From Thamnaconus septentrionalis (taxonomy: Eukaryota; Chordata; Actinopteri; Tetraodontiformes; Monacanthidae): a stretch of DNA of 64,000 bases. Shown piece after piece: positions 16,494 to 29,681 of the stretch; position 1 is the stretch's first letter; every line of letters starts with the position of its first letter. The translations under genes and the position numbers were made by a program. The notes below the pieces were generated by a model, which saw only the letters and a program-made list of their open reading frames with translations, had not been told where the DNA came from and did not search any database. The DNA is taken from positions 11,398,501 through 11,462,500 of the forward strand of contig CM020518.1 of the NCBI GenBank assembly GCA_009823395.1, read 5' to 3'.

Positions 16494-19400
16494 ATTCATT
16501 CATTATTTTTTTTTTAGTTGTGGCAGCAATACGGCTCTGTGGAGCACAGACCTTCCTGGTCTCTGCTCCGCCATCTGTTCCGAGGCCGTTCCTGGGGTGG
16601 GTGGGAGTCTTGTTAGATTAAGACCACCCAATACACCGACAGCCTCTCGCTGCCTCAAAGTGAAAGGAGGCTGGGATTCAGTGGAGAAACAGTGTGTAGA
16701 TGTTCCCATCTCAGATAACGTAACGTGTTTGGCATTTGCCTCAAATTATTGAACCGGGAAGCCACACAACCACCTCGCCCACCACCTTATTTCTGTTTTA
16801 AAGAATTTGCATTTGACTCTCTGTCAGTCAGTCAGTCAGTCAGTCCTTCTCCTTGCAGCTTAATCCTTTTGTCTGCAGTATAAGCGGCAGATGTTCCTCG
16901 AATGCCCAGGCAGTCCGAGGACAAGAAGTGCAAGTCCCTGGATGTGTAAAACGGTAAAAACTCCGATGCTGCTGAGATCTTTAGAGAATCAAGGCTCTGG
17001 AGCCTCTCTGTCCTTTTAATCTGAAGATTCACTCTGACTTCTCTGGTTTTCATCCTTGATTCCAGCGGCTCGTTAGCAATAAAAAAAAAGAAATAAGATC
17101 TCTATAAAGCAGCAATTTTAACTCTCTGTTTACAGCCTCCCGCAAAAAAAAAAGCTCAGCTGCAGTTTCCTGCTGTGACTGTGACGGTTTCCTGGAACGT
17201 TGGCACATTTGGATGGAAGGTTGTGCTCGTCACTGACCAGTGAGAGAGAGAGAGAGAGAGACAGGTGTTGGCGCCCTCGGTGACTTCACAAAGGGACGAC
17301 GCACAGAAACAAGTGTTTTTAGCGCACACTTTCTGTACTGTGCAAGTTCTGAAGTGTTTCTCTCACTCCTGGAGAATTTCTCCACGGGCTCCAGAGGCAC
17401 ATTGTTGGAAAACGTTGATAAACAGAATTTTTGTTTTTTGGTTTTTTTGGTTTTTTTGCTCAAAGCGGGACCCCAGACCGCTCAACTGAAACTGTTGTTT
17501 CTTGTTTTCCCCTCCGTCATGTCGACTAGAGCCGACTCCGAGAACGAATCGCCGCGTGTGTGTGTGTGTGTGTGTGTCTCAAGTAGGACCGCAGTGTTGT
17601 TGCCTCCCTCCAGAGTCCTTAACGACGGCCGCATTAAAAAGGTATCTGCGCTCGCTAACCGAGCGCAGATGGGCCGAGCTGCCTCGGGGGGGTTGGGGGC
17701 GGGGGTGGGCCGTGCACGCATCGGGCGGGAGATTGATGTGGAAGCCCCGGGAAATAGTGCCGCTGCCGCCTGCCGCCTGCCGCCTGCCGCCTGCCGCCTG
17801 CCTCAAACATGACGGCCGCTTGATCTGCTGTCTGTCTCTGCACAGGATCCGGAGCTCCGCGGCGCTCCGACAGCCACTTTGCAGTAAATGCAATTACCCC
17901 GCTGCGGCTCTGCGGAGCGGCCCCGGCGCAAAATCAGGGCTGACAGTTTGTGCAACATTTTTGCAGAGCGGTTGAGGCGGCGGGGTGTTCGGGGGGGAGG
18001 GACGGGCGAAAAGGGAGGGTCTCCTGATACAGTATCTCCTGGAAACAGGCGCAAAGAAAATACCAGGCTTTTCATTGCTTCTTCTTCTTCTTCTTCTTTT
18101 CCTTTTTTTTTTTTTTGTTGCTGCGGGAAGATATAAATTGTGACTTATTGACTCTCAACTCACTTCAACAAACAACCCCGGCAAACGAGCCTCTCCCTGA
18201 TTTCGGTGTTTACGGCTCCGCCAGTGCACGCGGCCTCCCCTGACGCTCACGGAGCTCGTCGGAGACGTCGAGCCATCCCGCAGCCCGCTCATCGGCCGAG
18301 TGGTGGAGGGGTGGAAAAGTCAGACCTCAGGACCGGTTGGGGTGGGTTGGAGGAGGTGGGGGGGTGTTAGAAGGCTAAAAAAAAAAAACACACACAAAAA
18401 AAAAACAAAACAAAGGAAGGCCCGGCAGCTCTGGCGTGAAACTGAAAAGGCAATCAGCTTTTTTGTCGGGATGCGTGCGGGCTGTCGTGAAAACAAATCA
18501 AGGGGCCGAGAGGCCTTGGGGGAGGCAGAGCTGGCAGGTTCGCAAGGAGCTATTTGGGGAAGCGCGTTCAGAAAAACCTGTGCGTGCCTTATGCGCGTGT
18601 GTGTGTGAACCTGGTAAATTTCCAACAGCTGAGCCGGCCTGCGCGCTCGTCAGCGCAACCTGGTTGGAGTTTTGGTCGGCGCGCTCACCGAATCCGATTC
18701 TTCCCAGGAAAACTCGGCACTTCCCGTTCTTTGTCAGTCAGCGTTTTTTTTTTCCTGTATTGTTTATGCGTGATTTTTCCTAACAGCAGCCTCACCCGGT
18801 GCCTGACCTTCAGCTTGGCGACTTCGTCTTGGTGAACTTCGGTAAGTTTAAGTCTACCCAGATGGTCAGGTTCATTATGACTCCGCGGTCTGGTACAGCA
18901 CCCGCAGCTTAGCTTAGCCGCTGCTGGTGCGTCGGTTGCTCATGTCTCTCCGTCATTACCGCAGGAGAACAAACACTCCCCTCCCAGCCCTCTAACCCCT
19001 CCGCCCCCGAGTCCTGATGACTTGATGTCTTCAAGCCTCTGGCAGTTGTTTTTTTTCTGGAAAAAGCCAAGGAAAAAAAAAAAAAAAAGCTTGGTGGACT
19101 TCCGGATGTCTGTGCGCAGAGCCGGGCATCGCTGAGGAGTCCCGAGAGGGAAGATACCAGCTCACTCTAAAATAGCTGCACAGCATGAGTAACATCCCGT
19201 CCCAGCACAATTGAGGCGCCGCCGTTTCTGCCGGTTGACCAGCCAGCGAGCGACCGCGAACTATAGATACAAAAAGGGTCGATTAATACACAAGTTTTGC
19301 ATGTCGCGAGCTGATTTTGCAGCGCTGCACGGATCACACACACACGCACACGCACGCACGCACTCATGCGGACTTCCTTTTTGGGCTGAGTGTTTATGCG

Positions 19401-22325
19401 AGTGCGCTGGGAGCGCTGGAGGGCTCTGGTATGTCGCTGAACTGAGCCCTTGGCCGGAGACGCTCGAGGACGGGCCGGCCACAGGAAGCGAGGAGGGTGT
19501 GGCGCTCCGCCGTTCCCACTCTCCCACAGACCAAGAAGGACGCGCGGGCAAAGCGCTCGGTCGCTAACGCAGCGACGCCGGCGGCGCCGGGGGAAAGTGC
19601 GTCGGGCTGATTGGACAGAACGGCAAGTTGCAAAAAAAAATAAAGGGGAAAAAAAAAAAAACAGAGCAGGCGGTCTGGTCTCCTTGTTGGTTTCCTTACG
19701 CGCTCGTGTGACAAATCACAGCGGCACCGCGACTGCAACCGCCGCCTCGGCGGCTCTCCCCTCCACACAGGGGTTAATGAACTTGTTTTGAATTCTTCCA
19801 CCTCTGGACAGGAACCGCATTCCGAGCCTTGAAAACAGCCGCGTGAACAAAGAGAGGAAGTGATGTGAGAGCACTTCCTATCGACTCCCCTCTGAATTTA
19901 TCTCGATCCTGCAGGCGCGACCCCCACTCCTCCCACATTCCCCAACACGACTGCCAACCCCCCTCCCCCCTCAACTCCCCCCCGACCCACCCTCAGCTGC
20001 CCCCACCCCGCCCGATTGCGGGCCACACCCTAACGGGCACCAGCAAAAAAACTGGCAGCAAAACCTTTTAGAGCGAAGCAGATCAGATTGGTTAACGCCA
20101 AGTTGGCGACGTTTTAGTTCCTCTTTTCCGTTTTTTCTTTTTTCCCCTCGGTGCCCCCCTTGGTTTCCCTCGGCCATTACGTACCTCGCTCGACCTATAC
20201 TCCAGTTTCTGCTCCGCGCCAGCACAAGCCGCAGATGCATGTGTGCCGAGAATTGGAGGATACGTCCGCAACCTGCCGCCGCGTTTTTAGCGCTCGCTCA
20301 GATGCAATCCTGCTGTGACCCCTGACCTCTGGCTCCCAACTGCGGGCCCCCGCGGCGGGCGCGGTGGGCGACGGGCGCGGGCCGTGAAAAATGTCCGCGC
20401 CCCCCGGCTAATAGAGTGGGTTGCCTCGCGCCGCCCCGTACTTTCCCCAACACTGTTTACGTTGTCACGAGCAATTTGAACGGGAGCGACGTTTCATCAT
20501 GCTAACGGCTCGTTTCGGTAAATGCATGCGAAGCTCGGGGGCGAGTCCTCGGCGGTTCTCCCTGGAAAACATTACACACCAGCACCTGTGGGGGGACAGT
20601 TGATTGACTGTGTGACACGTTTGACACAGCATGATATTGTTGTTTCAGTGTTGCAGCGTACAGCTAATCCTCATTTAAATGGGCATATTTTTAGCTTAGC
20701 ACGGCAAGAGTTGTCCTTGTTAAAAATCTACACGATCGCTCAGCACCAAATCGCATACGTCAGTGTAGTACACTGTTTTGTGCACGTACTTCAGCAGGGT
20801 AGCGTAACATACCAGGGCTGCGGCTAGCTGTTGCCTTTCGCGAATGTCACTCGTTAGGAATCTGACCACAAATCCAGTACTGAAGACATTATTTGACAGT
20901 AAAACCAACAAGTCATCACGCAAAATCCAGACACACCATAACGTTAATGTCACTCCAACAAGTCCGTTGAAATGTGACATGAGATTGTCAGCTAGCTAGC
21001 CTAAACTAGCGTAAACTTACACTTGAACAGGCTGGTGCTGTGAAATTTAGTAGTTTGTTCAATTGCTGTTCTTTGAGGGTGTGAAGTCCCTTTAATTGTT
21101 TTCTGAACATTTTATTTTTGAAATAGTACAACATGAACTACACTGAGCACTCAGACCATACTGTGGTCGGTGCAGAAGTGTGTGATCCGGAACCCACCTT
21201 GTGATCCTGCAGGCAACACGAGGATGGGAATCAGAGGGTGGGAGACAGGAAGCGTCGCTCAGATGCCTGGTCTCAATCTCCAGGAGCAGGTCTTCCGGCT
21301 GACGGACGCTTCCCCGCGTTAACGTTACAATAATACGGGAGTCACGGCGAGCTGGGCCGATAGACAGGCGGACGGACAGGATGGAATGGGGATAAACGCC
21401 GTGGAAGCCGGCAGGGTGGTCTGTTAGGACAGGAACACCATCTGATGGTTTCCTTCTGACTGCTTTACGTAGAAACCCCTCGTTATTGTATCCGTTGCAG
21501 GTTCGGGGGTGGGTGGGGGCGGGGGGGTGTTTGAGTTGTGTAGCGCCTGAGAGATGATATGGACGCCACGTTTTGCAGTAGGGGGGTTCGCAGATTCGCT
21601 GGACGACGGCGCTGCCGGTTTGTTTTGCAAAGTAACCCTCCAAAAATAAACCCGGCTCTCGGCCGGCTACGCTTCGTCTGGACTGGGCTGCGTTCAAGGA
21701 CGGGAAAACAAGCCGGACGACTGGGTTTTCCTGCCGAACGGATGCACAAATTGCCGGGTCGGCCCCTAATGGCTCTGTGTCGTCGTCACCATTTGTACCT
21801 ATTAGTCATTTATTTATTATTTATTTATTTTTTCCATTTTTTTTTTAACCCCACTATGTAACGTATACTCTTAAAAAAAAAAATAAAAAAATCCCATGTT
21901 GTAATGAAGTGTTGACAACCCACAGCAGGGAAACCCACCCAGGCGCATTGATGTCAGTCTCGGTTTCACCCTCCTTGTGAATGAAAAAAAAAAAGAAGTA
22001 CAAATCCACGTTGCACTGCGATTTAAAGGCCGGTAATGTGCAGGGCGACGACCTCCGGGGCCCCAGACTCCCCACCTCCACCTCCCCCCTTCCCTCCCCT
22101 CCCAGAGAGCGGTTCCCCCTCACTTTCTACCGGGCCTCCGCTGGCTCATCCGTCTTCCGCGCAGAGGCCGTCAGTCTGGGGCTCGGAGATTTATCAGCTT
22201 GAAAAATGAAGCGTCGCCGCAGATGAAAAGGCGCCGGCGGAGGTGCGCGGGGGACTGACGGCGGCGCGGACGTCGCCATCCCACCGTTTCTTAAAATCCT
22301 CATCCGCAATCGGGTTTCGACTCCG
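16494..22325. other. Non-coding region between egfl7 and tor1, middle part
   Basis: No recognisable gene. Contains a CAGT run (about 16823-16847), a heptamer tandem repeat (17763-17802), GC-rich patches at 17650-18010 and 20330-20420, and one exon-like segment with good splice signals at 18787-18841. Large open frames (for example minus strand 21697-21092) begin at non-ATG codons and match no family I know. Confidence 0.5.
17763..17802. repeat. (CTGCCGC)n minisatellite
   Basis: A seven-base unit repeated 5.7 times without interruption, embedded in GC-rich non-coding sequence. Confidence 0.95.
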
Positions 22326-22880
22326 AGGAGGAGGTTGGAAGTAACGAAGTTGCAAATACTTTGTTACTGCGCTGAAGTCGATTTTTCAAGTATCTGTGCT
22401 TTACTTGAGTACTTCTTTTTCTGACAACTTTTTACTTTTACTCTCTACATTTGTACACAATTATCTGTACTTTTACTCCTCACATTGAAAAAAGACGTAC
22501 AAATTCTGTTAAAAATAATTCACTTATTATTATGTAGAAAACAAAATTGGTTACTCTTATTAAAAACGTAAACATCCAATAATGGCTCGCTGGTCATAAC
22601 TATTGCTGACTACAGCATGGGATAAAAAAAATAGTATCGAGAGCACCAAAGCTGTTCGAACTTATCCAGATGCTCATGCAAGACCTCTGGTCAGATCAAT
22701 CCAGAATATTCTGCCAGAACCTTTCCCAGTTTGCAAAATATTGTTTCACTGATGGAAAAAAAAACATTTCTACTTTTAACTGAAGTACATTTCAGAGCCT
22801 GTACTTCATACTTTTACTGAAGTAAAAAAGTCAAATCAGTACTTTCACTTAACAGAGTATTTCGTACTTTTACTTTTGAA
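22326..22880. mobile_element. Degraded fish DNA-transposon-like repeat
   Basis: The edges are built from TACTTTTACTTGAGTA-like motifs. The left side reads GGTTGGAAGTAACGAAGTT, and the right side is rich in TTTTACTGAAGTAAAAAAG. The style is that of abundant short non-autonomous elements in fish genomes. The terminal repeats are eroded, so borders are approximate. Confidence 0.5.
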
Positions 22881-25299
22881 ACTTTTTCGAGACTTGTATT
22901 GTGGGATTGCCGTTGTGTTGTTGTGTATGAGCACATCTGAAACCAAATGTGAATTTGACTTTAAAATCAAATCAGTTTTCAAGGAATCCTTCCCACTTGC
23001 GACACTGTCTAGGGGCCTCTGAGGTGCTCTCAGATTGATCCGGTGTGTAATCACTCCAACAAGTCCTGGGCCGGCTCTGTGGTTTTTCCCGGTGGAGTTG
23101 TTGTTTGTGATCCCCACCGACTACTTGAACGGTCGATAGACCTCTTTCAAGACTGTGGGTGGAAACAGACGGCGTCGGGTCACCGGTCAGCGGCTTCTTA
23201 TCAGCGTTTCGGCCCGTCGGCTGTCTTCACTCGTGCCCTCTCAGTTCAGCCAGTGAGTGTCCCGTCTCCTCTCTTTCTCTACTTTAACCTCTGTTTGTTG
23301 TTTGTGTGCGAGCGTCCGCGAGGTCGCGGAGCCCAGGAGGGCGACGAAATGACAGAATGACCCCGAGCGAGCGGTGAGGTTTCAAGGTTGCAGATGGCTT
23401 CGCCAACCTGTCTCGCCCTTTGTCTTTGTCCGGGGGAGGAGGGGGGGGACATAAAGCAATTTAGTTTTACCTCCCCCCGCTGAGCGTCTGGTAGCGTCGC
23501 TCCTTCGCTGCCACTTAACAACTCTTAGTGGCCGTCTAATGCACTTAGCGCGCCGAAGCAAATGCGATTTCGGGGTAGGCGTGGCAGTTGACTAGACTTC
23601 AAAATGGACAACCGAGACGGGAATAAATCACTGAAGGACACAAGTGAGGACACAGATTTTTTAAATGTAAAAAGTACTGGATTGAAATGTCAAGCAGAAG
23701 GTATTTAGCATAGCGTAAGCGTAGCCATGTTGCAAACCTGATTTGTGGATAAATTTTGGCAGTAATTTGTTCATATTTTACACGAAAAAGATTGGACATA
23801 AATGAAAACAGGCGTCTTTCTTATGATATATGAAGAGAGTTTGAAAGAATGGATTTATTTATTTGAATAAGCAACTATTTTATTGGTCTGCTGCACCGAA
23901 TTTTAATGTGTTGGCTGCGCTGATTTATGTTCTAATTTACAAAACATAATCTCGAAAGATTACATGATCCACCACCACCAGTGTGAATGTTGTGTAAATT
24001 GTTTCAATGTGAAGTGCTTAGAGTTTCTGAAACATTGCCATATAAATCCAAGCCATTATCATTTTATTATTATTATTATTTTGAAAATATCACTTTTTTT
24101 TGGACACAAAAATGTCATGAGTGGAAACAGAGACATGCTTTGGGGAATATGGATTAAAAATAGTGAGACCAAACGCTTGTGAGGATCCATAAAAAGCTGA
24201 AACTCCCCGACGTACGTTAGCAGTTGCAGAGGCCTGGCCTGCAGCGTCAGCGGCAGATAGAGAACACTTACAGTCGAGCAGGTGGCGCTAAAAACAAGCT
24301 CAGCGTTTGTTAGATTTCTCACCGCCACCTGCTGCTTCCACCGCCTCCTTCTCCTCCTCCTACACCTCCATTTGATTTATTTTAGCTTTTCCTTGTTTCA
24401 TCGCTTCTCCGACTCGGACAGGTTGTTCCCAAGACCCCATCTCACAGCAGGGACCCACAGATGGTCCATTAGCAGTGTTCCAGCTTCTCATCCACAGCAG
24501 CTTTGCCTCATTAGCGCGAGTGCCGACATCTGAAATCCAAGCACAGATTTATATCAAGCTATTTGTTGAACTCGATTTCTATTTACATTAAATAATATAT
24601 TTATGTCATATTAAATGTGGTGCTTTGTTTTGCTTCACCTTCCTGGAAAAAGTATACACAGGACCTTCTTTCTTTCTGATTCAAAGTCCACCGATCAGAT
24701 TTAGGTTAGCCGGCTAGCAACAACCAGAGACTTCCTATTGTTGCTCAGAACTACGCCAGCATTGGATTGTAAGGTTCTACTCACACTGCCCCTCCGCCCC
24801 CATTCACCTGTTCAAGGACCCCAATTCGGTGTGTTTACTTAACACACATCCAGGCAAACAGTGGCTGGAAGGGTCACTCACCTCCACACAGGTGTGTTTG
24901 GCTGTTCCCGTCCTTCCTCTCAGCTGTTTTTCCCTTTTAACCAGACTTTGTTTGCCCTTTCCGTCGTGTGGCCTTAAATTTCAGCCATGCAAAGAAATGA
25001 AACATGTTTGCAAGCTCTGTATTTTTCTTTCTCAGTGTTGCAATAAAACTCACTTTTATTTTTTTTGCAGTGACTGAAGAGCTCCAGTTCCAGGTCAGGG
25101 GGTTATGGCACGTCTTGTAATGTTTTTAAAAGATGAATGATTCGGCAGTTCGACTCTAGCGTGTTTGCAAACGCAGTGGAATTATTGTCTTACTTAAAAT
25201 TATGACCTGCCTGAGAGTATGTTGACGGTAAAACAGCGTGAGTGTTTTAATGAGCTGAATGTTGCAGACTTACCTCACCTCCCTTTTTTCCTACTTGTA
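22881..25299. other. Non-coding region
   Basis: AT-rich sequence with no recognisable exon. An acceptor-like T-tract plus GCAG at 25058-25070 is followed 24 bases later by a GTCAGG donor-like sequence. Confidence 0.4.
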
Positions 25300-25590
25300 C
25301 CAATATTTTGATTCCCAACCATCAGGTTAATCTGCAAACACGCAACTTGGCTGTACAAATTGGTTCATTCCTGTATAGAACTCTGCGGAGACTTTTAAAA
25401 CTTATTTTAAAACTCACCTGTTTTCTCGGGTCTTTCTGTGTCCTTAAAGTTGCTATCAGAATTGTATTTATACTTTACTGTTTTATTTGTTATGTTTTGA
25501 ATACATCGCGTACAGCACGTTGGTCAACTCTGTTGTTTTAAAATGTGCTCCATAAATTAATTTGACTTGATTTGACTTGACTTGACTTGA
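25300..25590 (+). mobile_element. 3' tail of a LINE (L2-like) with TTGAC repeats
   Basis: The segment ends in an array of TTGACTTGAT/TTGACTTGAC units (25561-25590). It is preceded by AAATGTGCTCCATAAATTAA, a pattern common at the 3' ends of fish LINEs. One frame upstream reads LRRLLKLILKLTCFLG, resembling the conserved C-terminal RLKTHLF-type end of LINE reverse transcriptase polyproteins. It is a 5'-truncated, decayed copy. Confidence 0.55.
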
Positions 25591-26034
25591 TAAAACCCTC
25601 TGAGAAGGCACCAGAACCTTATTTGTTGTTCTGTTGGCGGTGTGGTTCTAAGTGTGACATGTCCCTGCTGGATTGGCCGGCACTTAACACAACAATAAAA
25701 CTTGACGGCGAGGCCGTAAAACATTTGGATTTGCGAACATTGTTGCAAAGTGAGAGGACTCGACCTCACACTTGAACGCGTGGGCTCAAACCAGAAAGTG
25801 AAATACGCATTTGTCCTCAGATCTCTCACACCACTTAATCACTCCGATGGTTTTGGTGTGTATCGAACACTTTTAGCAGCTTTGCACGGCGGGGATGTTA
25901 TCTTTTTTTTCCCCGAAATGACAGAGATGAGGCTGTTTTTATCTTTCGAAGCTCAAAGTGCCCAAAATATGCCTTACGGGAGACGTTGTGCAAAAAGTTC
26001 TCCTTGCGTCAGCCAGGTCACGTGACTTCCTGCC

Positions 26035-26100
26035 ACGGTCCAAAGACATGCACATCAATCCAAGTGGCAGCTCCAAATTGCCTGCGGTTTTGAATGTGCT
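26035..26100 (+). repeat. Fragment of a widespread fish interspersed repeat
   Basis: CGGTCCAAAGACATGCACAT followed by CTCCAAATTGCC is the core of a very abundant fish repeat. A second copy lies in opposite orientation at 27500-27715. Confidence 0.55.
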
Positions 26101-27020
26101 GACAAAAATAAAAGATGCCATGAACCTGGAGGCGGCCGCAGATTCTCTGTCCAAAGACACTGTTAAGCAGAAAAAAAAAAACTTTTGCATTGGATTGCAC
26201 CTTGAGCGAAACGATTGAAAATGAAGACAATAAATTGAGCTAACAATGTGTTTGCCTGTCTCCGCCTTCCAGGCCCTGCACGCCGCCCGTCCTCCAGCGC
26301 TCTCCTTTGGTCTGGGAGGCTGCCGGGAACGTCCAGCCACCTGAGAGAGGAAGGCTGAGGCGGACGTTGCACATGAAATCACTTCCTGCCATGGGTCTGA
26401 ATATAGCCTCGCTGGAGCGCCGGGGAGGGGGATGTTTACATAGCCGACTACAGGCGGCCGACACAATAGGGAGCGTGTTTGTCGGATGACGACAGGGGCA
26501 TTGTGCTGCTGAAGGAACGGCTCGCTCTCTCTCTCTTTGACCCAAGTGGAGCTGGGTCGGCCCTTTGTCGTGAGCCGTATCTTCCCGATTGCATGCTGGG
26601 ATATCTGGGTTCCTGTTTTCAGCTTCCTTGACATGGACTTGGCAGACAGCAGGGGCCACTGCTCGCCTGCTGCTCCGGGTCGCCACGGCTAGTTTGCTGC
26701 CCTCTGATGGCGTCTGTAATATTAACACTTTACGCACGCTGTGGTTATGGGTGTTAACAATCACATTGAGGCGTGACAGGACTGGATTTCTTGATTGTCC
26801 GGAGCAACAACCCAACCACATGTATTTGTGACATAAATAAGATTACATGTGATCAAAAAAGGTTCCCTAGTTATTATATAGATCGGTTTAGAGGTTGAGA
26901 TGCAGCCCCACCTTCGTCTGGTCATCACTATTACACAGAGGTGCAACTGGTTTTCCAGATTTAAATTGAAGGGGCCCATCATGTCTGTATTTATCACCCA
27001 CATTTGAGATTGGCAATTGC

Positions 27021-27060
27021 CAATAGGCAGGTGTTTTTAATTGTAAACACCTGCCGATTG
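27021..27060. repeat. 16-bp inverted repeat
   Basis: The left arm 27021-27036 (CAATAGGCAGGTGTTT) pairs with 27045-27060 at 15 of 16 positions around an 8-base loop. Confidence 0.8.
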
Positions 27061-27499
27061 AAGTAAAACTATATACTGTAACTTAAAGCAGCTGTAGGTA
27101 ACTTTTAACTTTTCGAAATTATGATTCCAAACTCAGCAAAGCGGTACATAACCGATTAATAGGATCAATGGTGCCGCCTCGGCAGCGAGAGGGGGGTTGT
27201 GCCGGCTGGAACTGCACTGCGTAACCTTTCAAACGCAACCCGACACGCCGGACAAACCGCTGTAGCGCAACGTCACACGTTTATTTAGAGGCAGTCCTAC
27301 ATACTACTCTTACAAATACATAAGATGGAATGGAACCCAATAAGTAACCTCGATGAAAGACGAAGTAATAAAAGTGTTGAACGTTTGCTACGACGTTATT
27401 GTCGTAGCAATTGTCGTACATATTTGGGACATGTAATATACTCTCTTTTGGGGCGTAATAGAAGCTACACATATCACTGGGTTACACTCAGTAACACGC

Positions 27500-27715
27500 C
27501 GGTTCATCACAGGGACACCTAGAGAGAGAAAAACACGCCTAAGAACAATTTGGAGATCCCAGTTTGGCTCACATGCATATTTTTGGAGTGTGGGAGGAAG
27601 CCGGAGAATCCGGATGGAAGCCACGCAGACACAGGGAGAACATGCAAACTTCGAGGCCTGGGATCGAACCCGCAACATTCTTGCTGTGAGGTGACAGCGC
27701 TCGTCATAGAATTGT
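27500..27715 (-). repeat. Interspersed repeat with tRNA-like B-box
   Basis: On the minus strand it reads a CTCACAGCAAGAATG start, GGGTTCGATCCCAGGCC (close to the pol III B-box GGTTCGANNCC), then TGCGTGGCTTCC and CTTCCTCCCACACTCC. This is the familiar layout of a tRNA-box-containing repeat found throughout fish genomes. The copy is decayed. I do not assign a family name. Confidence 0.65.
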
Positions 27716-29681
27716 TTAATAAAATAAGACGCAGGAATTATATTTGTACAGTATGTTCTGGCTTATTTTGAGAGGAACAGGGTAAAAGATCACATTGTTA
27801 ATACGGACTACGGTGGATTTTGGAGGGAAACTAGAACCAAAACAGTTTGAGCCAGACAAAAGAGCAATGAGCTCCACCTGGTGGTACAAAGGTGTATAAC
27901 AATACAAAACGCACTTCATTCTTAGGTTGCGTTAGAAACCGGACTTGGCTTATTAGAGCTCTATATGTTTTACACATTTCTTTTTTTATGCAGTATTCAA
28001 AAATGTACTGAAGCAGCTTCACTTCTCAGGAATGTTCCGTGGACCTGGCTGACCAATTGTGTGCAGGCACGGGGAGGTGGGGAGTTTAATGCAGGGGTTA
28101 GGTGAGGTGAACAGAAGGGGAGTGGAGGGGTCACTGTTTGAAGACAGCGCCCTCTGTTAAACTGCCAGATTAGAGGCCGACCTTCAGACCTTTCAGTCCC
28201 CCCTTTCATTCCTTAAATAAAACAGTTACAAAAAAGAAAATCCAGTGACTGAAATCAGTCTTTCTGATTAGAGGCCGCCATAGAGACCAAAGAAGTTTGG
28301 ATGGACCTCTGCAATTTAGTCAGTATAAATCAAACAGCTGTCTGTGTTTCACAGAGCAGTTCACTTTCATTTGAACTCGGCAAAGAAAAAATAATCATCA
28401 CGGGCACGTATGTGACAAATATAGACAGAAGAGGAAACTGTTTATTTATCAAATATATGCTTAATAAATAATTAAAAAATATATATATATATGTTCATAA
28501 TATATCAAGTTTACATCAATATTACACTTACTTTTTATTGATTGAATATCAATATATTGTCCTACATGCATATTCCTTCGTATGGCAAATGTTTTTACGT
28601 CAATAAAAACAATAATAGTCGATAATTTCAACCGTTTATCATTGCATTTAACATCTGCATCGGCGTCCGTAGTTCGGGGGAAATGACGTTACCAGGAAGT
28701 AGGCGGGGTTAGCCTCAAACCTTCAAGTCGGTACTGTCAGGTGCAAAGTAAATGGAGGATCCAATTTGTAACATTTACTACCATCTAGTGGTAAGAAAAC
28801 ATAGTTAAAAAAAAAAAAACTTTTAGTGTTGATTTTTCAAAACACAGGGCGTTTTTTTTCCCGAATGTTACTTTGTTACTTGATATGAAACAAAGATAAA
28901 CATCAGCAGAAGGGGAAAAAACTATTAATGTGTAGTCCCAAACGGAGTTAGATTAATATGTTTGTCCATATCCGATGGCATTAATCCCACATTTAAATCC
29001 CTGACATACAAGATGCCTATTTCGATGGTCCATTCTGGCGACAGCCAATGGCTGATTATCTTATTAAGGAATTGGCAAAAATGGCTAAGCTAAACCAATT
29101 AATCTCTCCGTTGTATAATAAATGCGTTAGAAAGAAAAAAAAACATTTTTATAAGGCAACATTTAGTAAGATTAAAGGACGAAATACAATAAAGGAACAA
29201 ACTAGATACATAAAACAGGACATGAAGAGACAATATAAACAAACCATTATAGACGTAAACAGAGAATTTAGATATCCGTTTCGTCGTATACTGTCTCAGG
29301 ATATACGTCATGTTCGTTAAGATTTGTTGGAGATGAACTTGACGGATTAACCTGGAAGTGTAATTCTAGGTAATGATGACTACATAAATGGCTTGATGAA
29401 GCTTAACAAAACAAATCATACAAAAAAATGGATACGAGCGTAAGAACCTTCGATCCCAGTCAGTCACCATTGTGCGTGCGCAGCTCACCTTTGGACTCTG
29501 ACGTCACTGCTCCTCCGCCAGTAGCGGCTGGCTTGTGTTACGTTCAATCAGCGAGTGGGTTCGGTTCTCCTTACTAGCAAAACAAGTTGACGGAGTGGCA
29601 GACAAAGTGCGACAAGTGCTTCGTTCTTTAAAGCCAGCGCTGAGCTGAGTTCGATGACGTAAAACGTCACGTTTGCGAGAG
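27716..29681. other. AT-rich intergenic sequence upstream of tor1
   Basis: No recognisable gene. The last 200 bases are less AT-rich and include the likely tor1 promoter. An ATG-initiated 90-codon frame at 29048-29320 codes for a lysine-rich peptide without any domain I recognise; I do not call it a gene. Confidence 0.4.

Noticed and set aside
21092..21697. 201-codon minus-strand open frame
   Set aside because: Starts at a TTG, has no recognisable domain and no homologue I can recall.
25939..26634. 231-codon minus-strand open frame
   Set aside because: Runs through a known type of interspersed repeat fragment and has no domain.
29048..29320. 90-codon ATG-initiated frame coding for a basic peptide
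   Set aside because: Lysine-rich product of A-rich sequence without recognisable domain or conservation evidence.
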